From assembly GCA_017461505.1 (NCBI GenBank), contig JAFTXV010000007.1:62001-126000 (forward strand): a stretch of DNA of 64,000 nucleotides. The letters are read 5' to 3'. How positions within the stretch are numbered: position 1 is the first letter of the stretch; every line of letters starts with the position of its first letter. The notes beneath the pieces were generated by a model that was not told the DNA's origin, searched no databases, and saw nothing but the letters and a program-made list of their open reading frames with translations. This document shows positions 44,586 to 54,343 of the stretch, one piece after another. This DNA is from Paludibacteraceae bacterium (GTDB taxonomy: Bacteria; Bacteroidota; Bacteroidia; Bacteroidales; Paludibacteraceae). The position numbers and the translations under genes are program-made.

Positions 44586-44684
44586 TATTTTCCTTTTTTC
44601 CAACGTTTCTTACAATATTTTCACCGAATTCTATAAAACACTCTCTATATTCACCTTTCATTTTCCTTCCTCTTTCTTATCTTT

Positions 44685-44761
44685 ACTTAGTTATTAGTTA
44701 GTGATTACTTAGTGATTAGTTAGTTATTAGTTAGTGATTAGTTAGTTATTAGTTAGTGATT
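44685..44761. repeat. 11-bp tandem repeat AGTTAGTGATT, seven units
   Basis: ACTTAGTTATT, AGTTAGTGATT, ACTTAGTGATT, AGTTAGTTATT, AGTTAGTGATT, AGTTAGTTATT and AGTTAGTGATT; reverse complement of the family at 26110. It sits between the divergent wzc and rplU promoters. No gene in 44452-45090. Confidence 0.95.
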
Positions 44762-44926
44762 CATAAGTTATTATAATGTAATTGGTAGGTCATTTATAGG
44801 TGATTCAGCAATCTTCACCGCACCTCACAGTGAGACCACAACATAACTCCATCTTCATTTTCTTAATAATACAAAATTTTCCCAATAATGCAAAACCTAT
44901 CTTTTTCGCAAAAAAAACACAATTTA

Positions 44927-45090
44927 TTTGGTCAGTTCAAAAAAAAGTTGTACCTTTGCACGCTTTTTCGGCTTTTAGGCTCCCAAGTAGCGCTGCTGAG
45001 GGGACGGATGATACCCGTTTTCGGTATGCCAACGTCGACGACTCTGCATCTCGCCTGACCGATGTAACTCATTAAAAAACATTTAAGTAA
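44927..45090 (+). promoter_or_regulatory. rplU promoter and leader
   Basis: TTTG (44927-44930), 20 nt, TACCTTTG (44951-44958). Start near 44965 and a leader of about 125 nt, GC-richer than its surroundings and with several complementary blocks (for example CGTCGACG, self-complementary, near 45040). A ribosomal-protein autoregulatory leader is possible but not established. Confidence 0.65.
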
Positions 45091-45408
45091 ATGTACGCAA
45101 TTGTAGAAATGCAAGGCCTCCAATACCGTGTTGAGGCTGGCAAAAAACTCTTTGTTAACCGCATGGCAGCTGAAAAGGGTGCTGAGGTAACATTCGAGAA
45201 AGTACTTCTCGTTGACAACAACGGTGAGGTAAAAGTAGGTACCCCAGTTGTAGAGGGTGCAAAAGTGGTTTGCGAAGTACTCGACAACGAGTGCCGCGGC
45301 GAGAAAGTTCTCGTGTTCCACAAAAAACGCCGTAAAGGCTATCGTAAATTAAACGGCCATCGTCAAGATTTGACCAATCTCGTTGTTAAAGAGATCGTTT
45401 TGGCTTAA
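45091..45408 (+). CDS. rplU: 50S ribosomal protein L21
   Basis: 105 residues. [51 protein letters not shown] and the C-terminal [21 protein letters not shown] are bL21 features. Start of the rplU-rpmA pair, the conserved order in nearly all bacteria. Confidence 0.98.
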   Translation: MYAIVEMQGLQYRVEAGKKLFVNRMAAEKGAEVTFEKVLLVDNNGEVKVGTPVVEGAKVVCEVLDNECRGEKVLVFHKKRRKGYRKLNGHRQDLTNLVVKEIVLA

Positions 45409-45443
45409 TTGTTTAACCTTTTTAAAAGCAAAGTTGAAGAGAT

Positions 45444-45707
45444 ATGGCACATAAGAAAGGTGTCGGTAGTTCCAAGAACGGCCGTGAATCAGAAAGCAAA
45501 CGACTTGGTGTAAAGATCTTTGGTGGTCAATTCGCTAAAGCTGGTAACATCATTGTACGTCAACGTGGTACTGTACACAACCCTGGCGAGAATATCGGTA
45601 TGGGTTCTGACCACACTCTTTTCGCTCTTACAGATGGTATCGTATGCTTCCAAAAGAAGCGTAACAACAAATCATACGTTTCCATCCAACCGATTGCAGA
45701 GGCGTAA
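45444..45707 (+). CDS. rpmA: 50S ribosomal protein L27
   Basis: 87 residues. [23 protein letters not shown] at the N-terminus reaches the peptidyl-transferase centre; [36 protein letters not shown] is typical. Starts directly MAHKKG, without the cleaved extension seen in Firmicutes. 35 bp after rplU; terminator follows. Confidence 0.98.
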   Translation: MAHKKGVGSSKNGRESESKRLGVKIFGGQFAKAGNIIVRQRGTVHNPGENIGMGSDHTLFALTDGIVCFQKKRNNKSYVSIQPIAEA

Positions 45708-45730
45708 TCGGCAAGAGAAAACTATCCCTA

Positions 45731-45778
45731 ATTTCTCCTACCGATTGCTTCGGCAGTTGGCGGGAGAAATTTGTTTTT
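45731..45778 (+). terminator. terminator after rpmA
   Basis: Outer stem ATTTCTCC / GGAGAAAT and inner stem CCGATTGC / GCAGTTGG (with G-U pairs) closed by a TTCG tetraloop, then TTGTTTTT. Strong terminator before serS. Confidence 0.85.
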
Positions 45779-45816
45779 ATGAATTCAAAATTCATAATTC
45801 ATAATTCTAAATTAGC

Positions 45817-47169
45817 ATGCTGACTTTAAAACAAATTTACGACAATAAGGCTGCCATCATCGCTGGCCTAGAAAAGAAGCGTTTTGCAAATGCTGCTGAG
45901 ACTATTGAGCAAGTTATCGCTCTAGACACCGAGCGCAAAGCTGCACAACAAAAGAAGGATGCTGCTTCTGCAGAGATGAACAAAATCTCTAAATCAATCG
46001 GCGCACTCATGGCGCAAGGCAAACGCGAAGAGGCAGAAGCAGCCAAAGCACAAACGGGTGCACTCAAACAAGCCATCCCTGGCTTCGAACAAGAGATGGC
46101 AAAGGCAGAAGAAGCCCTTACCTCTCTCCTGCTCACTATTCCTAACGTGCCATACGACCTCGTACCAGAGGGCGGTAGCGCAGAGGATAACCTCGTCGTG
46201 AAAATCGGCAATTGGGCTAACCAACCAATGATGGACGCCCTCGCTCAAAACGGCACTATCGCTATCCGAGATTGGGATACTGCTACCGACGAACAACTTG
46301 CAAACAACGACAAACTCCCACATTGGGAATTGGCGAAAAAATACAACCTCATAGACTTTGACCTTGGCGTTAAAATCTCAGGTGCAGGTTTCCCTGTATA
46401 TATAGGTTTAGGCGCACGCCTGCAACGCGCGTTAATCAACTTCTTCTTAGCAGAGGCAAACAAGGCAGGATATACCGAGATCATGCCTCCTACAGTGGTC
46501 AACCAAGCCAGCGGATATGGTACAGGACAACTCCCTGATAAAGAGGGACAAATGTACCATTGCCAATTAGACGATCTTTATCTCATTCCTACAGCTGAGG
46601 TTCCTGTTACCAATATCTACCGCGACGTCATCCTCGAAGAGGCACAACTCCCAATCAAGAACTGCGCTTATACCCAATGCTTCCGCCGCGAGGCAGGTTC
46701 CTATGGCAAAGATGTGCGCGGTCTAAATCGCTTGCACGAGTTCAGCAAAGTGGAAATTGTTCGTATCGATACCCCAGAGCATTCAGATGCTAGCCACAAA
46801 GAAATGCTCGAGCACGTAGAAGGTCTTCTGCAAAAACTCGAACTCCCATACCGCATCCTTCGCTTGAGTGGTGGCGACATGTCCTTCACTGCAGCACTCT
46901 GTTACGACTTTGAGGTATATTCTGAGGCGCAACATCGTTGGTTGGAAGTATCTTCCACTTCGAATTTCGACACTTATCAAGCCAACCGTTTGCACTGCCG
47001 TTATCGTCGCGCAGATGACAAGAAAGTCACTCTTGCTCATACACTTAACGGGTCTGCACTTGCTCTCCCTCGTATCGTGGCTGCCCTCCTCGAGAACAAC
47101 CAAACACCTGAAGGCATCCGCATCCCAGCCGCACTCCAACCATACATGGGCTGCGACATCATTAAGTAA
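45817..47169 (+). CDS. serS: seryl-tRNA synthetase
   Basis: 450 residues; class II synthetase. N-terminal coiled-coil arm (about 30-110, KAAQQKKDAASAEMNKISKSIGALMAQGKREEAEAAK), then motif 2 with FRREAGSYGKDVRGLNRLHEFSKVE, and motif 3 near LNGSALALPRIVAALLENNQT. Third member of the rplU-rpmA-serS neighbourhood, with a separate transcript because of the terminator before it. Confidence 0.97.
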   Translation: MLTLKQIYDNKAAIIAGLEKKRFANAAETIEQVIALDTERKAAQQKKDAASAEMNKISKSIGALMAQGKREEAEAAKAQTGALKQAIPGFEQEMAKAEEALTSLLLTIPNVPYDLVPEGGSAEDNLVVKIGNWANQPMMDALAQNGTIAIRDWDTATDEQLANNDKLPHWELAKKYNLIDFDLGVKISGAGFPVYIGLGARLQRALINFFLAEANKAGYTEIMPPTVVNQASGYGTGQLPDKEGQMYHCQLDDLYLIPTAEVPVTNIYRDVILEEAQLPIKNCAYTQCFRREAGSYGKDVRGLNRLHEFSKVEIVRIDTPEHSDASHKEMLEHVEGLLQKLELPYRILRLSGGDMSFTAALCYDFEVYSEAQHRWLEVSSTSNFDTYQANRLHCRYRRADDKKVTLAHTLNGSALALPRIVAALLENNQTPEGIRIPAALQPYMGCDIIK

Positions 47170-47240
47170 GAAAAATACTACAATAAAATCAAATCGCACA
47201 TTTTGTAAGGCAAACCCTTGCATATGTGCGATTTTTTTTG

Positions 47241-47271
47241 TAACTTTGCACCCAAATTTATTTGGGTGATT
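47241..47271 (+). promoter_or_regulatory. promoter and start-site hairpin of DUF7935-like gene
   Basis: TAACTTTG (47241-47248) with CTTG at the -33 position. The start near 47255 falls within the perfect palindrome CCCAAATTTATTTGGG (47251-47266), six nucleotides before the ATG at 47272. A hairpin here would occlude initiation. Confidence 0.6.
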
Positions 47272-47784
47272 ATGATAGAGATTTTAAAATACTGCATTCC
47301 TGCTCTTTGTGTCCTTTTGGCGACATGGCTCGTAATGCATAAGTTCTACAAAAGTGAGACTGAAAAACGTCTTTGGGAACTCAAACGACTTTCACAAAAA
47401 GAGATTTCTCCCCTTCGTATGCGCGCTTATGAGCGTTTAGCGTTACTGTTGGAGCGTACTACGCCAGAGCATATGCTCATTGATCTCAATTTGGCGGAAA
47501 TGACACCCCCGCAAGTGCAAGCACATCTCATGCAGACCATCCGCCAAGAGTATGACCATAACCTCAGCCAACAGATTTATGTTAGTGATGAGGTGTGGGG
47601 TTTGATTGACAATGCCAAGCAACAGATAGTAGCTTTTGTGAATAGTATCGCACAACAGATGCCAGTTGGAAGTAGTGCGTTGGACTACGCGAAAACGCTC
47701 ATAACAGCCTATCACAACAATGGTGATACGCCAAACGAAATTGCATTACAAGCTCTTAAAGACGAAGCGAAGACATTATTGTGA
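47272..47784 (+). CDS. DUF7935-like membrane-anchored protein
   Basis: 170 residues. One N-terminal membrane helix (ILKYCIPALCVLLATWLVMHKFY), then a helical cytoplasmic part: EISPLRMRAYERLALLLERTTPEHMLIDLNL, IRQEYDHNLSQQIYVSDEVW and a hydrophilic C-terminus. This pattern matches a conserved Bacteroidota family (DUF7935 as I recall), function unknown. ATG at 47272 rather than the upstream start, which precedes the promoter. A DUF6452 gene follows after 3 bp. Confidence 0.78.
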   Translation: MIEILKYCIPALCVLLATWLVMHKFYKSETEKRLWELKRLSQKEISPLRMRAYERLALLLERTTPEHMLIDLNLAEMTPPQVQAHLMQTIRQEYDHNLSQQIYVSDEVWGLIDNAKQQIVAFVNSIAQQMPVGSSALDYAKTLITAYHNNGDTPNEIALQALKDEAKTLL

Positions 47785-47787
47785 GTC

Positions 47788-48312
47788 ATGAACCAAGAGC
47801 AAAGAATCAAGACATATCAGTTCCTATTACGACAGACGAAGCATATTCGTCTTTGCTCCTTATTCCTTATTCTTTGTTCCCTATTAACTGCTTGTGAGCC
47901 TGACACCGCATGCCACCAAGAGTTAGGTACTGCGGTACAAATCACCCTATCGGCTGACTCTATCACTTCGGCAGGTGACACAGCATACTATGCCCAATGG
48001 GATAGCATCACCGTTGTAGGCATCGGTAGCGACATAGGCATGCAAGACAAAGGTATCAAAGTCATGGGACTAGAACTGCGACCTGACACCAATCTGACAG
48101 CCTACCTGATGCTCTATCATAATCAAATAGATACACTCTATATTCAGCACACCCCTCGTCAGCAGTTTATCAGCATGGCTTGCGGTTGTGCGGTATATCA
48201 CACCATTACCGCAGCATGGTCAAGTGATCCGCGCGTAGATAGCGTAAGCATTGTTAACGCGAGTGTAGAATCCGTGGCTCAAGACAATCTGTGTATTTAC
48301 CTGCATGAATAG
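47788..48312 (+). CDS. DUF6452-type lipoprotein
   Basis: 174 residues. Signal region with a long n-part and hydrophobic core LCSLFLILCSLLTAC (Cys near 37), lipid anchor likely. The mature part (ACHQELGTAVQITLSADSI, DKGIKVMGLELRPDTNLTAYLMLYHNQIDTLYIQHTP, ISMACGCAVYHTI) matches DUF6452 as I know it, a Bacteroidota periplasmic family of unknown role, paired with DUF6048 here and elsewhere. The signal-peptide DNA is itself a repeat (CTTATTCCTTATTCTTTG), similar in style to junction repeats. Overlaps the next gene by 8 bp. Confidence 0.78.
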   Translation: MNQEQRIKTYQFLLRQTKHIRLCSLFLILCSLLTACEPDTACHQELGTAVQITLSADSITSAGDTAYYAQWDSITVVGIGSDIGMQDKGIKVMGLELRPDTNLTAYLMLYHNQIDTLYIQHTPRQQFISMACGCAVYHTITAAWSSDPRVDSVSIVNASVESVAQDNLCIYLHE

Positions 48313-48949
48313 ACTATTGCTCATAGTATCCCTCTGCTGCTTCGCATTATGCGCGAGCGCACGCGAGTATGCAGACACCGCTGTGTATCAGGGTATGAGC
48401 GTGAAATTGGATATTGGAAACTCCGTTCTCGAGTTGGCACGTTCGGCAGGAAAGATACAAAGCTATGAAGCAGCCATCAATGTGCGCCTTGCTAAACGCT
48501 TCTACCCTACCCTTGAAGCAGGATATGCCATAGCGGAGCGTGGTGCAGATGGTGGAATGCACAAAGGACAAGGTGGTTTTGGTCGTTTGGGTATGGATTT
48601 GGCGGTGGTAAAGAAAGGTGCGTCAGAGAATAACATGTTGGTAGGTTTGCGCTTTGGTGGTGCATACCAAAACTACGACCTTACGAATGTCAAACTGCAT
48701 AGTGATTATTGGGGAGAGCAACGACTGAACTTCTACGACCAGCAACGTTTTGACTGTTGGGGCGAGATTGTGGCGGGTTGCCAAGTGCAAGTCTATAAAG
48801 GTTTTCAGATGGGATGGTATATTCGTATGAAACTCCTATTCACCCGCAATGCCAAAGAGGGAGAAGTGGTGCCATATTATATTCCTGGTTTAGGTTTCCG
48901 CAAGGATTTCAATTGGGGATTTAACTACTACCTCGCATACAAATTTTAA
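48305..48949 (+). CDS. DUF6048-type outer-membrane beta-barrel protein
   Basis: 214 residues. Signal peptide MNRLLLIVSLCCFALCASA, then alternating strands (MSVKLDIGNSVLEL, INVRLAKRFYPTLEAGYAIAE, MLVGLRFGGAYQNYDL, YIPGLGFRKDFNWGFNYYLAYKF) ending in Phe, typical of an eight-strand barrel. Partner of the DUF6452 lipoprotein. Function unknown. Confidence 0.8.
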   Translation: MNRLLLIVSLCCFALCASAREYADTAVYQGMSVKLDIGNSVLELARSAGKIQSYEAAINVRLAKRFYPTLEAGYAIAERGADGGMHKGQGGFGRLGMDLAVVKKGASENNMLVGLRFGGAYQNYDLTNVKLHSDYWGEQRLNFYDQQRFDCWGEIVAGCQVQVYKGFQMGWYIRMKLLFTRNAKEGEVVPYYIPGLGFRKDFNWGFNYYLAYKF

Positions 48950-48975
48950 CCACACCAAACAATACTACACAGCCC

Positions 48976-48989
48976 GCTTGCGGGCACCA
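48976..48989. repeat. mini-hairpin GCCCGCTTGCGGGC upstream of tkt
   Basis: A GC-rich perfect 5-bp-stem hairpin lies within an AC-rich junction (ACAATACTACACA, ACCACACAACGC). The composition matches the junction before the nitroreductase gene. No promoter box is clear for tkt. Confidence 0.55.
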
Positions 48990-49021
48990 CACAACGCTAA
49001 ACAATATAACACGATACAATC

Positions 49022-51031
49022 ATGAATTCAAAACAACTAATGACAAAAGCGGCAGATAACATCCGTATCCTCGCCGCAGCAATGGTCGAGAAGGCCAAGA
49101 GTGGTCACCCAGGTGGCTCAATGAGTGGAGCAGACTTTGTACAAGTGCTTTACTCTGAGTTCCTTATCCACGATCCAGAGAACCCATGTTGGGAGGCGCG
49201 CGACCGCTTCTTCCTTGATCCTGGTCACATGTCACCTATGCTCTATGCACAACTCTGCATGACAGGTCACTTCACCATGGACGAACTCAAGCAACTCCGT
49301 CAATGGGGCAGTGTCACTCCTGGTCACCCAGAGCGCAATGTAGAGCGCGGTATTGAGAATACCTCTGGTCCTCTTGGTCAAGGTCACACCTTTGCTGTTG
49401 GTGCAGCTATCGCAGCAAAATGGTTCAACGCTCGTTACGGCGAGATCCACAACCCAACAATATATGCATTCATCTCTGATGGTGGTATCCAAGAGGAAAT
49501 CAGCCAAGGCGCAGGTCGTATGGCAGGCCACCTCAAGCTCGATAACCTCATCATGTACTACGACTCCAACGAGATTCAGCTCTCTACCTCTTGCAATGAG
49601 GTAAGTTCCGAGAACGTTGCCATGAAGTACGAGGCATGGGGCTGGTATGTACAAGATATCGACGGTCACGACCCTGATGCTATTCGACAAGCTATCATCA
49701 ATGCACAAAACGAGACTTCTCGTCCCTCACTCATCATTGGTCACACCTCTATGGGTAAAGGTTGTGTGAATGCCGAAGGCGAGAGTTGGGAGGGCAAGAC
49801 CTCTACCCACGGTCAACCACTCAGCAAGTCTGGCGCAAGCTTCGAGGCTACTGTCAAGAACCTCGGTGGCGATCCAGAGAATCCATTCCAGATCTTCCCA
49901 GACGTGCAGGCTCTCTATGACCAACGTGCTGAAGAACTTCGCGAAATAACCAACCAACGCTATGCTGCTTACCACGAGTGGGCAACAGCTAACCCATTGG
50001 CTGCTAACGAGTATGAGACCTTTATGCGTGGCGAAGCGCCTTGCGTGGACTGGAGCGAAATCATGCAAAAGCAAAACGTGGCGACCCGTGCTGCGTCTGC
50101 TAATGTATTGGCTTACCTATCAGAGAATGTCGGCAACATGATTGTATCCTCCGCCGACCTCTGCAACTCCGACAAGACAGACGGTTTCCTCAAACATACC
50201 CACGTCATCACCCCTAACGATTTCACAGGTCGTTTCCTCCAAGCAGGTGTCAGCGAGCTCACCATGGCATGCGTTTGCATCGGTATGGCACTCCACGGCG
50301 GTATCATTCCTGCCTGCGGTACGTTCTTCGTGTTCTCTGACTATATGAAACCTGCTATCCGTATGGCAGCGTTGATGGAGATTCAAATGATGTTCGTATG
50401 GAGCCACGATGCTTTCCGCGTGGGTGAAGATGGTCCTACCCACGAGCCAGTAGAGCAAGAGGCACAAATCCGCCTCATGGAGAAACTCCACAACCACTCT
50501 GGTCGCCCCAGCGTGATGGTACTCCGTCCTGCTGATGCTGAGGAGACTACCGCAGCATGGAAAATGGCAATGGAGAATATCTATACCCCAACCGCCCTTA
50601 TCCTCTCTCGCCAAGATGTTACCTCTGTGCCTAACACTTCAGAGGCAGGCGTGAAGAAAGGTGCGTATATTGTAAGCAAAGACGAGAACCCACAAGTGGT
50701 GATGCTTGCTTCTGGTAGCGAAGTTTCTACCCTCATGGCAGGTGCCGAACTCCTCCGTGCTGAGGGTATCCGCCTCCAAATCGTGAGTGTTCCTTCAGAA
50801 GCAATCTTCCGTCAACAAAGCAAGGAGTACCAAGCAGAGGTGTTGCCACAAGGTGTAACTCGCTTTGGTTTGACCGCAGGTCTGCCTTGCAACCTCGAAG
50901 GTCTTGTAGGCGAGCACGGCACCGTTTGGGGACTCAACTCCTTCGGTTTCTCTGCACCATACAAAGTGCTCGACGAGAAACTCGGCTTCACCGCACAAAA
51001 CGTGTACGACCAAGTAAAGAAACTTTTGTAA
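49022..51031 (+). CDS. tkt: transketolase
   Basis: 669 residues; thiamine-diphosphate enzyme of the pentose phosphate pathway. KAKSGHPGGSMSGADF, FLDPGHMSPMLYA, GPLGQGHTFAVGAA, the TPP motif FISDGGIQEEISQGAGRMA ... N, and in the second half SHDAFRVGEDGPTHEPVEQEAQIR with the GEDGPTHQP-type motif. Full length. Strongly biased codon use, as in tpiA. Confidence 0.97.
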   Translation: MNSKQLMTKAADNIRILAAAMVEKAKSGHPGGSMSGADFVQVLYSEFLIHDPENPCWEARDRFFLDPGHMSPMLYAQLCMTGHFTMDELKQLRQWGSVTPGHPERNVERGIENTSGPLGQGHTFAVGAAIAAKWFNARYGEIHNPTIYAFISDGGIQEEISQGAGRMAGHLKLDNLIMYYDSNEIQLSTSCNEVSSENVAMKYEAWGWYVQDIDGHDPDAIRQAIINAQNETSRPSLIIGHTSMGKGCVNAEGESWEGKTSTHGQPLSKSGASFEATVKNLGGDPENPFQIFPDVQALYDQRAEELREITNQRYAAYHEWATANPLAANEYETFMRGEAPCVDWSEIMQKQNVATRAASANVLAYLSENVGNMIVSSADLCNSDKTDGFLKHTHVITPNDFTGRFLQAGVSELTMACVCIGMALHGGIIPACGTFFVFSDYMKPAIRMAALMEIQMMFVWSHDAFRVGEDGPTHEPVEQEAQIRLMEKLHNHSGRPSVMVLRPADAEETTAAWKMAMENIYTPTALILSRQDVTSVPNTSEAGVKKGAYIVSKDENPQVVMLASGSEVSTLMAGAELLRAEGIRLQIVSVPSEAIFRQQSKEYQAEVLPQGVTRFGLTAGLPCNLEGLVGEHGTVWGLNSFGFSAPYKVLDEKLGFTAQNVYDQVKKLL

Positions 51032-51036
51032 TATTC

Positions 51037-51080
51037 AGACACGTCTGACCCGTCCGACAAGTCTGACAAGTCCGACAAAA
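51037..51080. repeat. GTCTGACAAGTCCGACAA repeats upstream of leuS
   Basis: Six units of the form GTCTGAC(AA) / GTCCGAC(AA) fill the tkt-leuS junction. No promoter box is seen, so leuS may be read from tkt. Confidence 0.75.
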
Positions 51081-51090
51081 ACATACTACT

Positions 51091-53901
51091 ATGGATTATA
51101 ATTTCAGTGAAATAGAAAAGAAATGGCAAGCCGAATGGGATAAGGCGGGTACTTACAAGGTAAGCAACCAAAGCGATAAAAAACCATTCTATGTGCTCGA
51201 TATGTTCCCTTATCCATCGGGCGCAGGTTTGCACGTAGGTCACCCTCTCGGCTATATCGCCAGCGATATTTATAGCCGTTACAAACGCCTACAGGGCTTC
51301 AATGTCCTTCACCCAATGGGCTTTGACTCCTACGGTCTGCCTGCGGAGCAATATGCTATCCAAACAGGTCAACACCCAGAGAAGACAACCATGGAGAATA
51401 TCGCTCACTATATCGAGCAACTCCAAAAGATTGGTTTCAACTACGATTGGGATCGCGAGGTAAAAACTTGCAACCCCGACTTCTACAAGTGGACACAATG
51501 GGCATTCATCCAAATGTTCAACTCCTACTTCGACACCTCTTTGCAGAAGGCTCAACCTATCAGCAAGCTCATCGAGAAGTTCGAGGCTACCGACCCTACT
51601 TGGGCTACTCTCTCCGAGAAAGAGCAACAAGAGCGCCTCATGAACTACCGTATCGCCTACCTCGCTGATACCAAAGTGAACTGGTGCCCACAACTCGGTT
51701 GTGTGCTCGCCAACGACGAGGTGAGCGAAGGTCTTTCTGTTCGTGGTGGCTACCCTGTAGAGCAACGCGTCATGCGCCAATGGAATCTCCGCGTGAGTGC
51801 CTATGCGCCACGTCTACTCCAAGGTCTTGATACCGTGGATTGGACCGACTCCCTCAAAGAGACCCAACGCAACTGGATTGGTCGCAGCGAAGGTGCAGAG
51901 ATGCGATTTGCCATCAAAGGTCAAGACGAACCATTCACTATCTTCACCACTCGTGCGGATACTGTATATGGCGTGACCTTCATGGTATTGGCTCCAGAGA
52001 GCGAGTATGTGGCTCGTGTAACTACCGAGGAGCAAAAAGCAGAGGTAGAGGCATACCTGCAAATGGTGAAGAACCGTACCGAGCGTGAGCGTATTGCTGA
52101 TCGCCGTGTGACAGGTGTGTTTACAGGTTCGTATGCTATCGACCCTCTCACCAAAGCCGAGATACCTATCTATATAAGTGATTATGTACTTAGCGGTTAT
52201 GGTACGGGCGCCATCATGGCGGTACCTGCACACGATAGTCGTGACTATGCGTTCGCTAAGCACTTCAATCTGCCTATCATTCCACTCATTGAGGGTGCAG
52301 ATGTGAGCGAGCAGAGCTTCGATGCCAAAGAGGGCGTGATGATCAATTCGGGTTTCCTCAATGGCATGCAAGTGAAAGATGCTATCCAAGCGATGAAAGA
52401 GCATATCACCAACACAGGTCTTGGTCGTGTGAAAGTGAACTACCGCCTCCGCGATGCGGTCTTCAGCCGCCAACGCTATTGGGGTGAACCATTCCCTGTA
52501 TATTACAAGGACGGCATGCCATACATGCTCCCAGAAGAGTGCTTGCCACTCCTCTTGCCTGAGGTGTCTGACTTCAAACCTACCACCACAGGCGAGCCAC
52601 CTCTCGGCAATGCCGACCTCTGGGCGTGGGACGAGAAGAACAACCAAGTCGTTAGCAAGTCGTTGATTGATAATGTCAATATCTTCCCACTCGAACTTTG
52701 CACTATGCCTGGTTTCGCAGGTTCATCGGCTTACTACCTCCGCTATATGGACAATCACAACGATGCTGCGCTCGTAGGCAAAGAGGCCAATGAATATTGG
52801 CGTCAAGTCAACCTCTATATCGGCGGTACTGAGCATGCTACGGGTCACTTGATTTATAGCCGTTTCTGGAATAAGTTCCTCTTTGACCTCGGCTATATCT
52901 GCGAGGACGAACCATTTAAGAAACTTATCAACCAAGGTATGATTCAAGGTCGCTCCAACTTCGTGTATCGTTATATTGGCGAAGGCGCAACGGGCAACCT
53001 CTTCATCAGCTACAACCTCATCGACAACCCAGAGTACAAAGATAAAGTTCAACCTATCCACGTAAACGTGAATATCGTTAAGAACGATGTCCTTGACATA
53101 GATGCCTTCCGCAACTGGATGCCAGAGTTCAAGAACGCTGAGTTTGTCTTTGCAGACGGCACTTCCGTAGAGGATAATCCATATATTGGCACGCCAATGG
53201 CTCCAAAGCTATATATCTGCGGTTGGGCTGTGGAAAAGATGTCCAAGTCTATGTTCAATGTGGTGAACCCAGACGACGTAGTGGCTAAGTATGGCGCAGA
53301 TACATTGCGTTTGTATGAGATGTTCCTCGGTCCTTTGGAGATGTCCAAACCTTGGGACACCAACGGTATTGATGGCGTACACCGCTTCTTGCGCAAGTGG
53401 TGGAACATGTTCGAGACCCTCTCTAACGACGAGCCAACAACAGAGGAGTTGCGCAGCTTGCATAAGCTCATCAAGAAGATCACTTGGGATATTGAGAACT
53501 TCTCATTCAACACTTCTATCCCTGCCTTCATGATTGCGCAAAACGAGCTCCAAGCCCTTAAGTGCAACAAGGTCGCTATCCTCAAGACCTTCGCTATCTT
53601 GCTCGCTCCATACGCTCCTCACATTGCAGAAGAAGCATGGCATCTTTGTGGCGAAACAGGTTCTGTTTGCCATGCCGAATGGCCAGAGTGCAACGAAGCA
53701 TACTTAGTAGAGGCAACGCAAAAGTACCCTGTTCAATTCAATGGTAAGGTGCGCTTCACGATTGAGGTAGCCAAGGACACTCCACGCGAGGAGGTTGAGA
53801 AGATTGTCATGGCTCACGAACTGACCGCCAAACAATTGAACGGTGCCGCTCCAAAGAAAGTCATCGTTGTCCCAGGCAAGATTGTCAATATCGTGATGTA
53901 A
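51091..53901 (+). CDS. leuS: leucyl-tRNA synthetase
   Basis: 936 residues. HIGH-region [16 protein letters not shown] (43-58), editing domain near 230-430 with the threonine-rich [15 protein letters not shown] and [16 protein letters not shown], and the KMSKS loop [12 protein letters not shown] (about 713). C-terminal anticodon and LeuS-specific domains are complete. Class I synthetase with post-transfer editing. Terminator at 53926. Confidence 0.98.
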   Translation: MDYNFSEIEKKWQAEWDKAGTYKVSNQSDKKPFYVLDMFPYPSGAGLHVGHPLGYIASDIYSRYKRLQGFNVLHPMGFDSYGLPAEQYAIQTGQHPEKTTMENIAHYIEQLQKIGFNYDWDREVKTCNPDFYKWTQWAFIQMFNSYFDTSLQKAQPISKLIEKFEATDPTWATLSEKEQQERLMNYRIAYLADTKVNWCPQLGCVLANDEVSEGLSVRGGYPVEQRVMRQWNLRVSAYAPRLLQGLDTVDWTDSLKETQRNWIGRSEGAEMRFAIKGQDEPFTIFTTRADTVYGVTFMVLAPESEYVARVTTEEQKAEVEAYLQMVKNRTERERIADRRVTGVFTGSYAIDPLTKAEIPIYISDYVLSGYGTGAIMAVPAHDSRDYAFAKHFNLPIIPLIEGADVSEQSFDAKEGVMINSGFLNGMQVKDAIQAMKEHITNTGLGRVKVNYRLRDAVFSRQRYWGEPFPVYYKDGMPYMLPEECLPLLLPEVSDFKPTTTGEPPLGNADLWAWDEKNNQVVSKSLIDNVNIFPLELCTMPGFAGSSAYYLRYMDNHNDAALVGKEANEYWRQVNLYIGGTEHATGHLIYSRFWNKFLFDLGYICEDEPFKKLINQGMIQGRSNFVYRYIGEGATGNLFISYNLIDNPEYKDKVQPIHVNVNIVKNDVLDIDAFRNWMPEFKNAEFVFADGTSVEDNPYIGTPMAPKLYICGWAVEKMSKSMFNVVNPDDVVAKYGADTLRLYEMFLGPLEMSKPWDTNGIDGVHRFLRKWWNMFETLSNDEPTTEELRSLHKLIKKITWDIENFSFNTSIPAFMIAQNELQALKCNKVAILKTFAILLAPYAPHIAEEAWHLCGETGSVCHAEWPECNEAYLVEATQKYPVQFNGKVRFTIEVAKDTPREEVEKIVMAHELTAKQLNGAAPKKVIVVPGKIVNIVM

Positions 53902-53925
53902 GGTGACACCTTATATATAATATAG

Positions 53926-53958
53926 AAAATGCACTCCCGAAAGAGAGTGCATTTTTTA
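53926..53958. terminator. bidirectional terminator between leuS and DUF6567 gene
   Basis: AAAATGCACTC / GAGTGCATTTTTT around CCGAAAGA; T-runs occur on both strands. Serves the two convergent genes. Confidence 0.88.
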
Positions 53959-53977
53959 TTTCCAACAACAGCATCGA

Positions 53978-54343
53978 TTATTCCTCAAACTCAATCACAT
54001 AGCCGTGAGCAATGGCGCGTACTTTCGAGTAAACCAGTGCCCAAGTCTCCACAGACTGTGTAGTGGTGATATTAATAATCTGTTGATTACCAGTCAGTCC
54101 TGCATTCTTGTACATCTCGCTTACCGCATTGTTTTCCAGTGCCTTTTTGGAAAGACCACCAATGCCAAATACATAAGTTGCACTCCATTCACCGCTAACT
54201 TCCTTCACAATGTGGTAGTTAGACTCTGACAAAACAACCTTGGTTTCAACAGGGTCATTGGCATAAGGTGTCATGTTAAGACCAGCGCAGCTTGCAAACA
54301 ATACAGCCAACAAACTGACAAATAAAAATTTAATTGCTTTCAT
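53978..54343 (-). CDS. DUF6567-type small lipoprotein
   Basis: 121 residues. Lipobox FASC at 17-20 after KAIKFLFVSLLAVLFASC. Then VETKVVLSESNYHIVKEVSGEWSATYVFGIGGLSKKALENNAVSEMYKNAGLTGNQQIINIT and a C-terminal strand RAIAHGYVIEFEE. The GIGGLSKKAL stretch and length match a common Bacteroidota family (DUF6567/TRL-like) of unknown role, often stress-linked. Its leader is exceptionally long and structured (54362-54684) and carries the 33-nt motif shared with the gene at 56448. Confidence 0.75.
   Translation of the reverse strand: MKAIKFLFVSLLAVLFASCAGLNMTPYANDPVETKVVLSESNYHIVKEVSGEWSATYVFGIGGLSKKALENNAVSEMYKNAGLTGNQQIINITTTQSVETWALVYSKVRAIAHGYVIEFEE

Noticed and set aside
47218-47271. Earlier start for the DUF7935-like gene at 47218
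   Set aside because: The extension covers the -7 box and the predicted transcription start.
51814-52647. 277-codon ORF antisense inside leuS
   Set aside because: Shadow of the leuS frame in a codon-biased gene; no recognizable domain or promoter.
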